Of a DNA stretch of 64,000 nucleotides, positions 34,152 to 43,516 are shown in pieces. The notes beneath the pieces were generated by a model that was not told the origin of the DNA, searched no databases, and saw only the letters and a list, made by a program, of their open reading frames with translations. The DNA comes from DATBVX01 sp963695985 (GTDB lineage Bacteria > Pseudomonadota > Gammaproteobacteria > Steroidobacterales > Steroidobacteraceae): assembly GCA_963695985.1 (NCBI GenBank), contig CAVOIC010000012.1, positions 1 through 64,000 of the forward strand, in the 5' to 3' direction. Numbering within the stretch: position 1 is the stretch's first letter; the number at the start of each line of letters is the position of its first letter. Position numbers and translations under genes: made by a program.

Positions 34152-35366
34152 TTGCCGGACACCATCATCATCGTTGGCGCAAGCCACGCGGGCACCCAGG
34201 CCGCCGAGGCGTTGCGCAAGGAGGGCTTCACCGGTCACATCGTCCTCATCGGCGCGGAACCGCACCTCCCCTACCAGCGGCCGCCGCTGTCCAAGAAGCT
34301 GCTCGCCGGCGAGCTCGAATTCGCCCGTGTCCTGCTCAAGCCCGCAGCGTTTTACGAGCAGTCACACATCGAGCTGCGGCTCGGCACGCGTGTGACGGCC
34401 ATTTCATGCGCCGAGCACCAGGTGACGCTGAGCGATGGCGGCAGGCTCGAGTATCAGCGCCTGCTCCTGTGCCTCGGCAGTCGCGGCCGGCCGCTCGCTG
34501 TGCCTGGAATCGAGCTGGCGGGAGTCTTCGAGCTGCGCACACTGGATGACATGAACGGCCTGCGCAGCCGAATCCGGCCCGGCGCGCGCCTCGTCGTCGT
34601 CGGCGCGGGCTACATTGGACTGGAAGTCGCCGCGACCTGCCTGCAGCTCGGTCTCGATGTCACCGTCCTCGAAATGACGGAGCGCGCGATGGGACGCGTG
34701 GTCGCACCGCAGCTCTCGGCCTTCTACGCAGCCGAGCACGCGGCCCGCGGCGTCAAGCTGCACTTCAACACCCTCGTGAGCGCGATCGCCGGCGACACTG
34801 AAGTTCGCGAAGTCGTGTGCGCCGACGGTCGACGCTTCCCGGCCGACGCCGTCGTGGTTGGAATCGGCATTCTGCCGGTCACCGACATCGCACTCGCTGC
34901 CGGCATCGCCTGCGACAACGGTATCGTCGTCGACGAGCATTGCCGCACCAGCGTGCCCGATGTCTACGCGGCCGGCGACTGCACCAATCACCCGAGCCCG
35001 CGCTACGGCCGCCGCGTGCGTCTCGAGTCCGTCGACCACGCGTTCGAGCATGCACGCAGCGCGGCCGCCAACATGCTCGGCAAGAACGTCGTGCACGACA
35101 AGGTGCCGTGGTTCTGGTCGGACCAGTACGACCTCAAGCTCCTGATCGTCGGCCTGTCACAGGGCTATGATCAATGCGTGCTGCGCGGGGATCCCGCAGC
35201 CCGCAGCTTCTGCCTGTGCTACCTGCGGGACGGCGAGCTGATCGCGCTCGACGCGGTCAACGATGCGAAGAACTACATGGCGGCACGCAAGCTCATCGCG
35301 GAGCGCGTGCGTCTCGATGCAGGGCGCATCGCCGATACCTCCATCCCGCTGAAAGACGCGCACTAA
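34152..35366 (+). CDS. NAD(P)/FAD-dependent ferredoxin reductase-like oxidoreductase
   Basis: 404 residues from TTG 34152, preceded by GGGGGA. Two Rossmann folds: FAD site IIIVGASHAGTQAAEAL near the N-terminus and NAD(P) site RLVVVGAGYIGLEVAATCLQL at about 150. The second FAD motif is VPDVYAAGDCTNHP. The C-terminal reductase domain includes VPWFWSDQYDLKLLIVGLS, typical of BphA4/putidaredoxin-reductase relatives, which feed electrons from NADH to 2Fe-2S ferredoxins. The 2Fe-2S protein at 32769 could be a partner, but it is on the other strand. Divergent from the P-II gene. Confidence 0.87.
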   Translation: MPDTIIIVGASHAGTQAAEALRKEGFTGHIVLIGAEPHLPYQRPPLSKKLLAGELEFARVLLKPAAFYEQSHIELRLGTRVTAISCAEHQVTLSDGGRLEYQRLLLCLGSRGRPLAVPGIELAGVFELRTLDDMNGLRSRIRPGARLVVVGAGYIGLEVAATCLQLGLDVTVLEMTERAMGRVVAPQLSAFYAAEHAARGVKLHFNTLVSAIAGDTEVREVVCADGRRFPADAVVVGIGILPVTDIALAAGIACDNGIVVDEHCRTSVPDVYAAGDCTNHPSPRYGRRVRLESVDHAFEHARSAAANMLGKNVVHDKVPWFWSDQYDLKLLIVGLSQGYDQCVLRGDPAARSFCLCYLRDGELIALDAVNDAKNYMAARKLIAERVRLDAGRIADTSIPLKDAH

Positions 35367-35541
35367 TCGGCCGCTGGCCGGTCTCACGAGTGCAGGCCGC
35401 TGCAGTTTACGCGCGGCAATCCTGTCGGAGTTCGGCGACAACTGGCTTCCAGGCGGCCAAGCGTGAATCATTTCACTCGCGCCGCGCGTGCCAGCTGATA
35501 TACCGCTCGGCGTCGTGGGTGCGAGCTGACGGAGGTAGTTC

Positions 35542-37221
35542 ATGGCGCGTCGGGGCCTCATGGGTCTCTTGGGCGTTGCCCTGCTCGGCGTGGCGGTGGC
35601 GGCCGAGGCACGCGAGTTTCGCATTCTGTATGCGGAGCGGGTGCAGGCAGCGCAGCCCTTGCGAGCCGGCGCGCACGGCGCCATTCCCGCGACGCTGAGG
35701 TCGATGAGCTTCCTCGCCTACGGCCGGCAGTTCGAGCTGGCACTCGAACCCAACGACCGGCTGATCGCGTCGCTTCCGGCCGCGCAGCGCGAAGCATTGC
35801 GCGCGTTTCCCATCTATCGCGGTAGGCTGAGCGGCATACCCGGCTCTTGGGCGCGTCTCACGCAGGTCGGCACGGCACTCGAAGGCATGGTCTGGGACGG
35901 CCACGAGCTGTACACACTCGAGCCTGCGCGCCGCGCGCAGCCCTTCATGCTCGATGCGGCCAGCGTGTCGGCGGAATCCACCGTGATCTACCGACTCTCC
36001 GACACACTGTCGGATCTCGGGCCGCAGTTCTGCAGCGTCTTGACGCCTCCAGAGGAAGCCACCTCACTCGCGGGCTACAAGGCGCTGGTGTCGGAGCTGC
36101 GCGCCAATCAGGCGCTCGTCGCCGCTGCGACGCTGACCGGACAGATCCAGGTCGCCGTCATCGGCGACTTCGAATTCTTCAGCGATCATCCGACCAACGC
36201 CAATAGCACGGTGCTGACACGCATGAACGTGGTCGATGGCATCTTCAGCGACCAGGTCGGCGTGCACATCGTCGTGAACTCCGTCAACGTCTTCAGCACC
36301 GACACGGATCCCTTCAACACCTCGGTGCCGAGCGACCTGCTCGGCCAGCTCGCGGATTACAAGAATGCGACCGCTTCCATTCGCGGCGCCGCGATCGCCC
36401 ACCTCATGACGGGACGCGACCTCGACGGCTCGACCGTGGGCATTGCGTTCCTGGCTTCACTGTGCAACCCACGCTTCGGTGTATCGCTGAGCGAAGGGGG
36501 GAGCGAGATCAGCTCGACCTCGGCCGCGCTGGTTGCGGCACACGAGATGGGCCACAACTTCGGTGCGCCCCACGACGCAGAGCCCGACCCGACGCAGAAC
36601 CAGGCCTGCGCCAGCACACCACCAACATTCCTGATGGCGTCCAGCCTGAACGGCAACAGCACATTCTCGCAGTGCAGTCTCGATCAGATGCAACCCGTGA
36701 TCAGCGGCGCCGTCTGCATACAGGCAGCAGCGGTGGCGGATGCCGCGGTCAGCGCCAGCCCGGCGAGTGTCAGCGCCCTCGTCAACCAGCCGCTCGCCTA
36801 CAGCATCATTGTGAATTCCATCGGCACGGCCACGTTGAACAGCGCAACAGTCAGCATGACGCTCCCCGCGAGCCTCAGCCAGCAGAGCGCGACGCCCGAC
36901 ATGGGCAGTTGCTCGAGTGGCGCAGGCGCAGTGACCTGCGACCTCGGAACGCTGCCGGCCGGCGCCTCGCGCCGCATCGACATGGTCTTGCTCGGCAGCC
37001 AGGCGGGATCGTTCGTCAGTTCGATCGTTCTCTCCGCCAGCAACGACAGCGCCACGCAGAACAATTCGGCCAGCGTGACGCTGCTGGTCACTGAGCCCAG
37101 CGGCTCGTCTCCACCTCCGAGGAGCGGTGGTGGCGGCGGCGGGGGCGCAGGTGCGCTGGAAGCTCTCGCGCTGCTGCTGGCTCTCAGCCTGCGCTGGCGC
37201 GTAAGGTCGTCGTGCGCTTGA
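35542..37221 (+). CDS. Secreted reprolysin-like metzincin with GlyGly-CTERM anchor
   Basis: 559 residues. Signal peptide MARRGLMGLLGVALLGVAVAAEA; a propeptide-like region follows to about 190. The M12B-type catalytic domain holds the full metzincin zinc site HEMGHNFGAPHD (His334, His338, His344) and a Met-turn in FLMASSLNG. After that comes a DUF11/CARDB-like beta domain (about 400-520: DAAVSASPASVSALVNQPLAYS). The end is a Gly-rich run, one hydrophobic helix (ALEALALLLALSLRW) and Arg residues, the GlyGly-CTERM signal cut by rhombosortase and usually linked to type II secretion. Good GGAGG site. Its 3' end overlaps the convergent c-di-GMP gene by 38 bp. Confidence 0.83.
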   Translation: MARRGLMGLLGVALLGVAVAAEAREFRILYAERVQAAQPLRAGAHGAIPATLRSMSFLAYGRQFELALEPNDRLIASLPAAQREALRAFPIYRGRLSGIPGSWARLTQVGTALEGMVWDGHELYTLEPARRAQPFMLDAASVSAESTVIYRLSDTLSDLGPQFCSVLTPPEEATSLAGYKALVSELRANQALVAAATLTGQIQVAVIGDFEFFSDHPTNANSTVLTRMNVVDGIFSDQVGVHIVVNSVNVFSTDTDPFNTSVPSDLLGQLADYKNATASIRGAAIAHLMTGRDLDGSTVGIAFLASLCNPRFGVSLSEGGSEISSTSAALVAAHEMGHNFGAPHDAEPDPTQNQACASTPPTFLMASSLNGNSTFSQCSLDQMQPVISGAVCIQAAAVADAAVSASPASVSALVNQPLAYSIIVNSIGTATLNSATVSMTLPASLSQQSATPDMGSCSSGAGAVTCDLGTLPAGASRRIDMVLLGSQAGSFVSSIVLSASNDSATQNNSASVTLLVTEPSGSSPPPRSGGGGGGGAGALEALALLLALSLRWRVRSSCA

Positions 37222-39277
37222 GCAGCAGCTCGTCGATCGGCACCGGCAGGCCCAACGCAAACCCCTGCGCGTAGTCGACGCCGATCTGCTTGAGCTTCTC
37301 CAGCACGCTGGTTTGCTCGACGCATTCGGCGACCGTGCGCTTTCCCATGACGTGGCCGATGCGGTTGATCGCACTGACCATCTCGAAGTCCACCGGGTCG
37401 TGGCCGAGGTTGGCGATGAACATGCCGTCGACCTTGAGATAGTCCACCGTGAGCGCCTTGAGATAGGCAAACGAGGACATCCCGGCGCCGAAATCATCGA
37501 GACTGAAGGCGACGCCCTGCCGGCGCAGCTCCCCGATCAGCTGGTTGGCACGGGTCAGGTTGTTGATGGCGGCCGATTCGGTGATCTCGAAACCGATGCG
37601 CTCGGGCGAAATGTCCGACTCGCGCAGCCCCTGCAGGATGTACTGCCCCAGCTCGCGATCGCCCAGCGTGTCACCGCACAGGTTGAGGAAGAAGCGTTCA
37701 ACGTCGCGCAGATTCGGCAGGTTGCGCTTGAGCCACGAGAAAGCCGCGCCGATCACCCAGCGATCGAGCCGGCTCGAGAGGTTGTAGCGATCCACTGCGG
37801 GCATGAAGGCGCCGGGTGGAACGCGCCGGTCATTCTCGTCGCGCAAGCGCACCAGGAGCTCGTAATGCACGCGCGCCGCCTCGGCACCGAGCGGTACGAT
37901 CGGCTGCGCCTCGAGGAAGAAGCGCTGCTCGACCAGGGCGCGCTTGACGCGTGACACCCATTGCATCTCGCCGTGCCGGCGCACGACGGCGGAATCATCC
38001 TCGCGGTACACGTATACGCGGTTGCGGCCCTGGTCCTTGGCGGCATAGCACGCGGCATCGGCCGCGCTCAGCACCTGCGTCACGCGCCGCTGCGTGCCCT
38101 CGATCGGCACCACGCCGATGCTGGCGCCGATGAAGAATGAGTTCGTACCCCACACGAACTGGTACTGCTCGATCGCGCGGCGCATGCCCTGCGCGACCTC
38201 GGCCGCGTGCTCGAGCGGGCAGTCGTGCAGCAGCACGCCGAACTCGTCGCCGCCGAGCCGCGCCAGTGAGTCGTTGGCGCGAATGCGCTGCTGCAGGGTC
38301 GTGGCCAGCTGGCGCAGCAGCTCATCGCCCGCGACGTGGCCGCAGGTGTCGTTGATCACCTTGAAGTTGTCGAGATCGACGTAACACAGGGCGTGCCTGG
38401 TGTCGGCCAGCTGCGCGCTGTCGATCGCACGCTGCAGCCGCAGTTCGAACTCGCGGCGATTGATGAGGCCGGTGAGCGCATCGTGACTCGCCTCGTAGGA
38501 CAGTTGCTGCGACAGCTCGTGCGCTTCGGTGATGTCGGTGAGCGTGCCCTCGTAATAGAGAATGCGGCCCTGGTCGTCGTGCACCGCGCGTGAGTTCTCG
38601 AGCACCACGATCTTGCGACCGTCCTTGCGCTTGAGCACCAGCTCGGCGTTGCGGATCTCACCACTCTCCTGGATGTTGCGCAGCCAGTTCTCCCGGTCTT
38701 CCGGGTACATGTACAGATCCTTGCCGATGTCGAGCCCGAGCAGCTCGTCTTCGGAGGCGTATCCGAGCAGGCGCACGAGGGCCGGATTGGCGGACATGAA
38801 CTTGCCGTCGAGCGTGGACTGGAACACGCCCGCGACCACGTTCTCGTAGAGCTCGCGGTAGCGCGCCTCGGACGCCTTGAGCGCGAGCAGCGTGTGGGTG
38901 CGCTCGGTGGCGTAGCGCAGGGTCTTGTCGAGCAGCGTGCTCACCACCTGCTGCTTGACGAGATAGTCGAGCGCACCGCGTGCGGTCGCTTCCTGCCCGA
39001 TCTCCTCGTCGCCCTTGCCGATCAACACGATGATCGGCGTGTCGCTCGCTTTCGGCTGCACGCGCAGGAAGGTCGTGAGCCCGAGGCTGTCGGGCAGCGC
39101 CAGGTCGAGGAGAATGACGTGGATGCCGCCGCGCTGCAGGCGCACGAGTCCGGCAGCGAGCGTGGTAGCGATTTCGAGCGCGTACGGCTGGCCATGGATT
39201 TCTGCCAGCTCCTCGCGGATCGTCCGTTGATCATCGGGGCTTGCGTCGATGAGCAAAACGGTGACGACGTCGGCCAT
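37184..39277 (-). CDS. Response regulator-PAS-GGDEF-EAL c-di-GMP protein
   Basis: 697 residues from ATG 39277. Receiver at about 5-125 (LLIDASPDDQ, phospho-Asp in VILLDLALPDSLG). PAS with PAC at about 140-255 (ELYENVVAGVFQSTLDGKF, YYEGTLTDITEAHEL). GGDEF domain at about 265-430 with intact GGDEF and an upstream RAND giving the RxxD inhibitory site. EAL domain from about 445: the motif reads YELLVRL (ELL variant), with GFEITESAAI, FSLDDFGAGMSSFAYLK, YLKVDG and VAECVEQ retained, so the phosphodiesterase could be active. Cytosolic, phosphorylation-controlled bifunctional enzyme. A longer start into the neighbouring gene (to 40078) is rejected. Confidence 0.86.
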   Translation of the reverse strand: MADVVTVLLIDASPDDQRTIREELAEIHGQPYALEIATTLAAGLVRLQRGGIHVILLDLALPDSLGLTTFLRVQPKASDTPIIVLIGKGDEEIGQEATARGALDYLVKQQVVSTLLDKTLRYATERTHTLLALKASEARYRELYENVVAGVFQSTLDGKFMSANPALVRLLGYASEDELLGLDIGKDLYMYPEDRENWLRNIQESGEIRNAELVLKRKDGRKIVVLENSRAVHDDQGRILYYEGTLTDITEAHELSQQLSYEASHDALTGLINRREFELRLQRAIDSAQLADTRHALCYVDLDNFKVINDTCGHVAGDELLRQLATTLQQRIRANDSLARLGGDEFGVLLHDCPLEHAAEVAQGMRRAIEQYQFVWGTNSFFIGASIGVVPIEGTQRRVTQVLSAADAACYAAKDQGRNRVYVYREDDSAVVRRHGEMQWVSRVKRALVEQRFFLEAQPIVPLGAEAARVHYELLVRLRDENDRRVPPGAFMPAVDRYNLSSRLDRWVIGAAFSWLKRNLPNLRDVERFFLNLCGDTLGDRELGQYILQGLRESDISPERIGFEITESAAINNLTRANQLIGELRRQGVAFSLDDFGAGMSSFAYLKALTVDYLKVDGMFIANLGHDPVDFEMVSAINRIGHVMGKRTVAECVEQTSVLEKLKQIGVDYAQGFALGLPVPIDELLLKRTTTLRASAG

Positions 39278-39391
39278 GCCGCGGGCAGTATAGCCCGGGA
39301 GGCGCTCGGACGGTGGTGCGCGGCGATGACTCACTCTGGAGTGCCATGCGAAGATAGCCAGATCGCATTGCCAATCGGCGGGAGTTTCCAA

Positions 39392-40393
39392 ATGAAGATC
39401 TGGCATGGCCTGCTCGCCGGGCTCGCACTGTTGGCGTCGGGAGAAGTCGTCATGGCGGACACAGCCACGTTCGGAATCGCGATCCACGGCGGCGCAGGAA
39501 CGCTGCCGCGCAACGAGATGACGCGCGATCTCGAGGCGAAGTACCGCGCCGACTTGGGGCAGGCGCTGGATGCGGGCTACGCGGTGCTCGAATCGGGCGG
39601 ATCGAGCGAGGATGCGGCGATCGCGGCGGTGAGGGTCCTCGAGGATTCGCCGCTGTTCAACGCGGGCCGCGGCGCGGTGTTCAATCGGGCCGGTGAAGTC
39701 GAGCTCGACGCCGGCGTGATGGACGGCGCCACCGGCCGCGCCGGCGCTGTGGCCGGCCTGCGGCACATCCGCAATCCGATCGAGCTCGCGCGGCTGGTGA
39801 TGGAAAAGACCCCGCATGTGATGTTGGTCGGTCCTGGCGCCGAGGAGTTTGCACTGGACCAGGGCATGACCCTCGTGCCGAACAGCTACTTCTACACCGA
39901 GAAGCGCCGGCAGCAGCTCGAGCGCGCGCTCAAAGGCGACAAGATGGCTGCGATCAAGCTCAATTACTTCGGCACCGTGGGCGCGGTCGCGCGCGATCGC
40001 AAGGGCAATCTGTTTGCGGCCACCTCGACCGGCGGAATCACGGCCAAGATTCCCGGCCGCGTCGGCGATTCCCCGCACATCGGCGCCGGGACCTACGCCA
40101 ACAATCGAACCTGTGCAGTATCAGCTACCGGCCAGGGCGAATTCTTCATCCGCTCCGTCGTCGCCTATGACATCCATGCGCTGATGGATTACAAGGGGCT
40201 GACCCTGCACCAGGCGGTAGATGAAGTCGTGCAGCACAAGCTGCGTGCGCTACCCGCGGAAGGCGGCGTCATCGCGATCGACGCGCAGGGCAACATCGAG
40301 ATGAGCTTCAATACGGAAGGCATGTTCCGTGGCGCCCGCGACTCCACGGGGCGACACGAGCTGTCGATCTACCACGACGAGACGAAGCGCTGA
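39392..40393 (+). CDS. iaaA: Isoaspartyl peptidase / L-asparaginase, exported
   Basis: 333 residues. N-terminal nucleophile hydrolase of the plant-type asparaginase family, which removes beta-aspartyl residues and splits asparagine. The signal peptide MKIWHGLLAGLALLASGEVVMA places it in the periplasm. The alpha subunit carries AIHGGAGTLPR and LFNAGRGAVFNRAGEVELDAGVMDG. The autocleavage Thr195 is in NYFGTVGAVARDRKGN, followed by AATSTGGITAKIPGRVGDSPHIGAGTYA of the substrate pocket. ATG 39392 follows GGGAG. Divergent from the c-di-GMP gene across 114 bp. Confidence 0.88.
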   Translation: MKIWHGLLAGLALLASGEVVMADTATFGIAIHGGAGTLPRNEMTRDLEAKYRADLGQALDAGYAVLESGGSSEDAAIAAVRVLEDSPLFNAGRGAVFNRAGEVELDAGVMDGATGRAGAVAGLRHIRNPIELARLVMEKTPHVMLVGPGAEEFALDQGMTLVPNSYFYTEKRRQQLERALKGDKMAAIKLNYFGTVGAVARDRKGNLFAATSTGGITAKIPGRVGDSPHIGAGTYANNRTCAVSATGQGEFFIRSVVAYDIHALMDYKGLTLHQAVDEVVQHKLRALPAEGGVIAIDAQGNIEMSFNTEGMFRGARDSTGRHELSIYHDETKR

Positions 40394-40407
40394 TCCTGCC
40401 GCCAGGC

Positions 40408-41646
40408 TCAGCGCCCGCGCGCCGCGGCGAGCGCAACTTCGCCGCGAAACATTCCGGTCTGCACCAGGGTCGATTCGGACTCGAGCGCCACCACGCGATC
40501 GCCGCCCTGCTCGTGCGCCGTGCGCAGCGCGGCCTGGGCCAGCTCGATGAAGGCCTCGCGACTGTCGGACACGCGCGGCACTGTCAGCGCCACACCAACG
40601 CTCACGGTGACGTGACGACCATTGGGAGAGTCCGGGTGCGGGATACCGAGCGCCGCGACCGCGGCACGTACGTGCTGTGGAATGTCCTCGGCGTACACTC
40701 GGTCCGGATTAGCGAGCACGATCGCAAACTGGATTCCCGAGTAGCGCGCACAGAAATCCAGCGGCCGACGGGCACAGCCTGACATCGCGGCGGCCACCTG
40801 CTTGATGCAGTCATCGCCCACTTTGACGCCGAAGCGATCGTTGTAGCTGCGGAAATTGTCGGCATCGACCAGCATCAGCACCACCAGCGACTTGTCCACG
40901 AGCGACTGCTGCCATACGCGCTCCAGGTAGCGGTCGAAGACGCGGCGGTTGAAGAGGCCCGTGAGGCCGTCCCGCTCACCGAGATGGGCGATGACGACGG
41001 CCTCAAGATAGGCGACGCGAATGGCGTGCTCCAGCGCGTAAGCCGCACCACAACCGATGGCGACGACCGAGATCTGCGCCAGTGCGTAGGGAATGACGTG
41101 CGCCGCACCCCAGCCGGCGAACATGACGGCACCGATCGCGGCGAGTGCCAGGGCACCGCAGACATCGAGTGCCACCCAGAAGCGCAATCCCATCACGCTG
41201 CATCCGAGCAGCAACGCGGCGCTCACGCCCGAGAACGCGAGCGGCCCCCCGGCCTTTGCCAGGAACACATCGAGAGTCACCGCGGCGAGTACGTAGCCAA
41301 CGAAGACCAAGGTGCTGCAGCGGACCAGCGCCTCGCTGCGTGCGAGCAGGTACGTCAGGCCAAGGCCGAGCAACGCGAGCGGCAGCATCACGAGCAGGCG
41401 CAGGACGTGAGAGAGGGACGAGAAGTCGGCCGGCAGCTGCCAGTGATCGAGAGCCCACAGCACTATTGCGAGACTGGCCAGCGCGGCAAAGGCGCCACGC
41501 ATCCGCGGCAGCAGTTTCTGGCCATGCGTGCGACGGAACTCGCCCTCGAGCGGCTCGCTGAATTCGAGCTTGGGGAAGCCGGCGTCGAGTTGGCGCGCGG
41601 CAGCGGTGTCCTGGGCGTCGCTCGGGACGAGGGTGAAACGCATCAT
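40408..41646 (-). CDS. Membrane protein with degenerate GGDEF domain
   Basis: 412 residues. A cytosolic N-terminus is followed by six hydrophobic segments (about 52-66, 81-100, 112-130, 137-152, 160-180, 186-205), then a GGDEF domain from about 225. Landmarks DGLTGLFNRRVFDRYLERVW and LMLVDADNFRSYNDRFG are intact, but the active-site loop reads SGIQF (residues 303-307) instead of GG(D/E)EF. It is unlikely to make c-di-GMP and may act as an effector or GTP-binding sensor. Convergent with the isoaspartyl peptidase, 14 bp apart. Confidence 0.82.
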   Translation of the reverse strand: MMRFTLVPSDAQDTAAARQLDAGFPKLEFSEPLEGEFRRTHGQKLLPRMRGAFAALASLAIVLWALDHWQLPADFSSLSHVLRLLVMLPLALLGLGLTYLLARSEALVRCSTLVFVGYVLAAVTLDVFLAKAGGPLAFSGVSAALLLGCSVMGLRFWVALDVCGALALAAIGAVMFAGWGAAHVIPYALAQISVVAIGCGAAYALEHAIRVAYLEAVVIAHLGERDGLTGLFNRRVFDRYLERVWQQSLVDKSLVVLMLVDADNFRSYNDRFGVKVGDDCIKQVAAAMSGCARRPLDFCARYSGIQFAIVLANPDRVYAEDIPQHVRAAVAALGIPHPDSPNGRHVTVSVGVALTVPRVSDSREAFIELAQAALRTAHEQGGDRVVALESESTLVQTGMFRGEVALAAARGR

Positions 41647-41761
41647 CGCTCCGTGGACAGGCGAATCCTACGGTAGCGGCTCGCCTACGCCGCGGACAAG
41701 CCGCCGTGCGCCGGGCGCCCGGGGCCGTCGATTCGCTCACAGAGCTGAGGGAACCCCAGAA

Positions 41762-41974
41762 TCAGGGCTCCGTATCCAACATCTCCTGCAAATCCCGTGC
41801 TTCGCGTGGTGCTTTTACACGCGCAAGCCAGACTTGATAGGGGTCCCACCCTGCAGTCGCGTCATCGCGCCGGTCGTCTTCGACGGCTAGGGTCGCGGCC
41901 GGTTCATCCTCGTTGGCCGCAACGTCCGATTCACCTGCGATTCTGACGAGACCGCCGCTCGCTGTTGTTGTCAT
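41762..41974 (-). CDS. Small hypothetical protein
   Basis: 70 residues, acidic and probably disordered in the first half (ESDVAANEDEPAATLAVEDD), with an aromatic basic stretch WDPYQVWLARVKAPREARD near the end that looks conserved. No signal or membrane helix. AGAGGA precedes the ATG. It lies 167 bp downstream of the exporter-associated kinase gene. The AT-richer spacer 41975-42141 holds no clear promoter match. Function unknown. Confidence 0.5.
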   Translation of the reverse strand: MTTTASGGLVRIAGESDVAANEDEPAATLAVEDDRRDDATAGWDPYQVWLARVKAPREARDLQEMLDTEP

Positions 41975-42141
41975 CGAACGCGGTCCTCTTTCTTGTGCTG
42001 GGGAATTCTATGCGGCTGGTTGTGAAAATCCAGTTAATTCTCTGCGAACAGTTGATGAAGGCGACGCGAAATAGGTCAAGCCTACCAATATGTTAAGGCT
42101 GTCCATGCTTTGTGTCGGGCACTTAAACCTCATCCACAACC

Positions 42142-43461
42142 TCATCCCACCGCGCGTACCCGGGGCAACCACAACGCCACGGCCAGCCCCCCTCCCTCGC
42201 GATTTGCCAGCGTAATGCGCCCCCCATGCGCTTCCAGGACCTCCCGGCTCAGGGTGAGGCCCAGCCCGGTGCCCGTCGGCTTGGTGGAATAGAACGGCAG
42301 CAGCGCATTGCGCAGCACGGCATCTGACATTCCGGATCCACGGTCCAGGACATTGAGCTGCCAGAGGTTGGTCCCGGCATCGATGGCAATGCGCACCTCC
42401 TCGGGCGCCGATCCCGACTCGTGCGCGTTCTTCAGCAGGTTGATCAGCACCTGCTGCAACTGTGCCGGATCGAACTCGGCCGATTCGCGCGGCACCGCGC
42501 CCTCGATACGGAACGGTACTGCCGCCGACAGCAGCTCGAGGAACGTCGCCCAGTCCACGGTGGCGATACGTGGCTGCGGGAGCTTGGCGAAACGCGCGTA
42601 GCCGTCGATGAAGGTCTTCAGGTGCGCGGCTCTTTCCTCGATGGTTGCAAACACGCGGCCGAGCTTGTCGAGCTGCACGGCACGCACCAGCTGCTGCCCG
42701 GAGTGCGCCAGCGAGGAAATCGGCGCCAGCGAGTTGTTGAGCTCGTGCGCGATTACGCGGATCACCTTCTTCCAGGTGGCGACTTCCTGCGCGTTCAGCT
42801 CGCGCGTCAATTGCTTCAGCAGGTACAGCTGGTGGGGCTTGGCGTTGAGCAGGAATCCACGCCGCGACAGATGGAAGATTTCCGGCTCGCCGCCAATCGG
42901 GACGGTAAACAAGGTGTCACGCTCCGCTGCAAACGCCTCGCACAACGCCGCCGGTGCCTGCCGCAGCAGCACGCCGAGCTCGAGGCCCTCGAGCTTGCGG
43001 CCCGCGTGAAAGAGCTGCCGGGCCGCGACATTGCTGTACAGCACCCGCCCTGAATCGCTGGTCAGGACCAGCGCCAGTGGGGTGCTCTGAATCACGGTGT
43101 CGAGCAGCAGCTCGCGCTGGAACAGGTCCTGGCGCTCATCGCGCAGGATGCCGCCGAGGCTGTTGTACGCAGCGACCAGCTCGCCCAGCTCGTCACGGCG
43201 CCGGGTGGCGATGCTCACGCTGAAATCGTTGTCCCTCAGACTGGAAATACCATCGCTGAGGGCGCGCAGCGTGCGACGCAGCGGCCGCGCAAACCGGCGC
43301 GTGAGGATGACGATCAGCGGCACGGCAATCGCCAGCGCGATGAGAAGGCTCAGCCAGGTGAGACCGAGGGCGTGCTCTAACGCCAGGGAAATCGCGGCTG
43401 TCACGCCCGCGCAGGAAGCGGTCAGCAGCGCGATCTTGCCTTCGAGCGAAAAGCGCGCCAT
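42142..43461 (-). CDS. Sensor histidine kinase (NtrB/NtrY-like) of the exporter operon
   Basis: 439 residues. Two N-terminal membrane helices (about 10-30 and 33-52) with almost no periplasmic loop, then HAMP (RRFARPLRRTLRALSDGISSL) and a PAS domain (about 120-190). HisKA phospho-His lies in KVIRVIAHELNNSLAPISSL. HATPase_c: N-box LINLLKNAHESGS, G1 LDRGSGMSD and G2 STKPTGTGLGLTLSREVLEAHGG-type. This kinase architecture pairs with sigma54 response regulators, and one is encoded 55 bp upstream. The lack of a sensor loop suggests it senses within the membrane, for example transporter state or envelope damage. Confidence 0.87.
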   Translation of the reverse strand: MARFSLEGKIALLTASCAGVTAAISLALEHALGLTWLSLLIALAIAVPLIVILTRRFARPLRRTLRALSDGISSLRDNDFSVSIATRRRDELGELVAAYNSLGGILRDERQDLFQRELLLDTVIQSTPLALVLTSDSGRVLYSNVAARQLFHAGRKLEGLELGVLLRQAPAALCEAFAAERDTLFTVPIGGEPEIFHLSRRGFLLNAKPHQLYLLKQLTRELNAQEVATWKKVIRVIAHELNNSLAPISSLAHSGQQLVRAVQLDKLGRVFATIEERAAHLKTFIDGYARFAKLPQPRIATVDWATFLELLSAAVPFRIEGAVPRESAEFDPAQLQQVLINLLKNAHESGSAPEEVRIAIDAGTNLWQLNVLDRGSGMSDAVLRNALLPFYSTKPTGTGLGLTLSREVLEAHGGRITLANREGGGLAVALWLPRVRAVG

Positions 43462-43516
43462 GCGTCGAGTGTAATGCGCGGGGCGCGTCGGTGCAGCCGC
43501 ACTCGGCGTGTGACGT

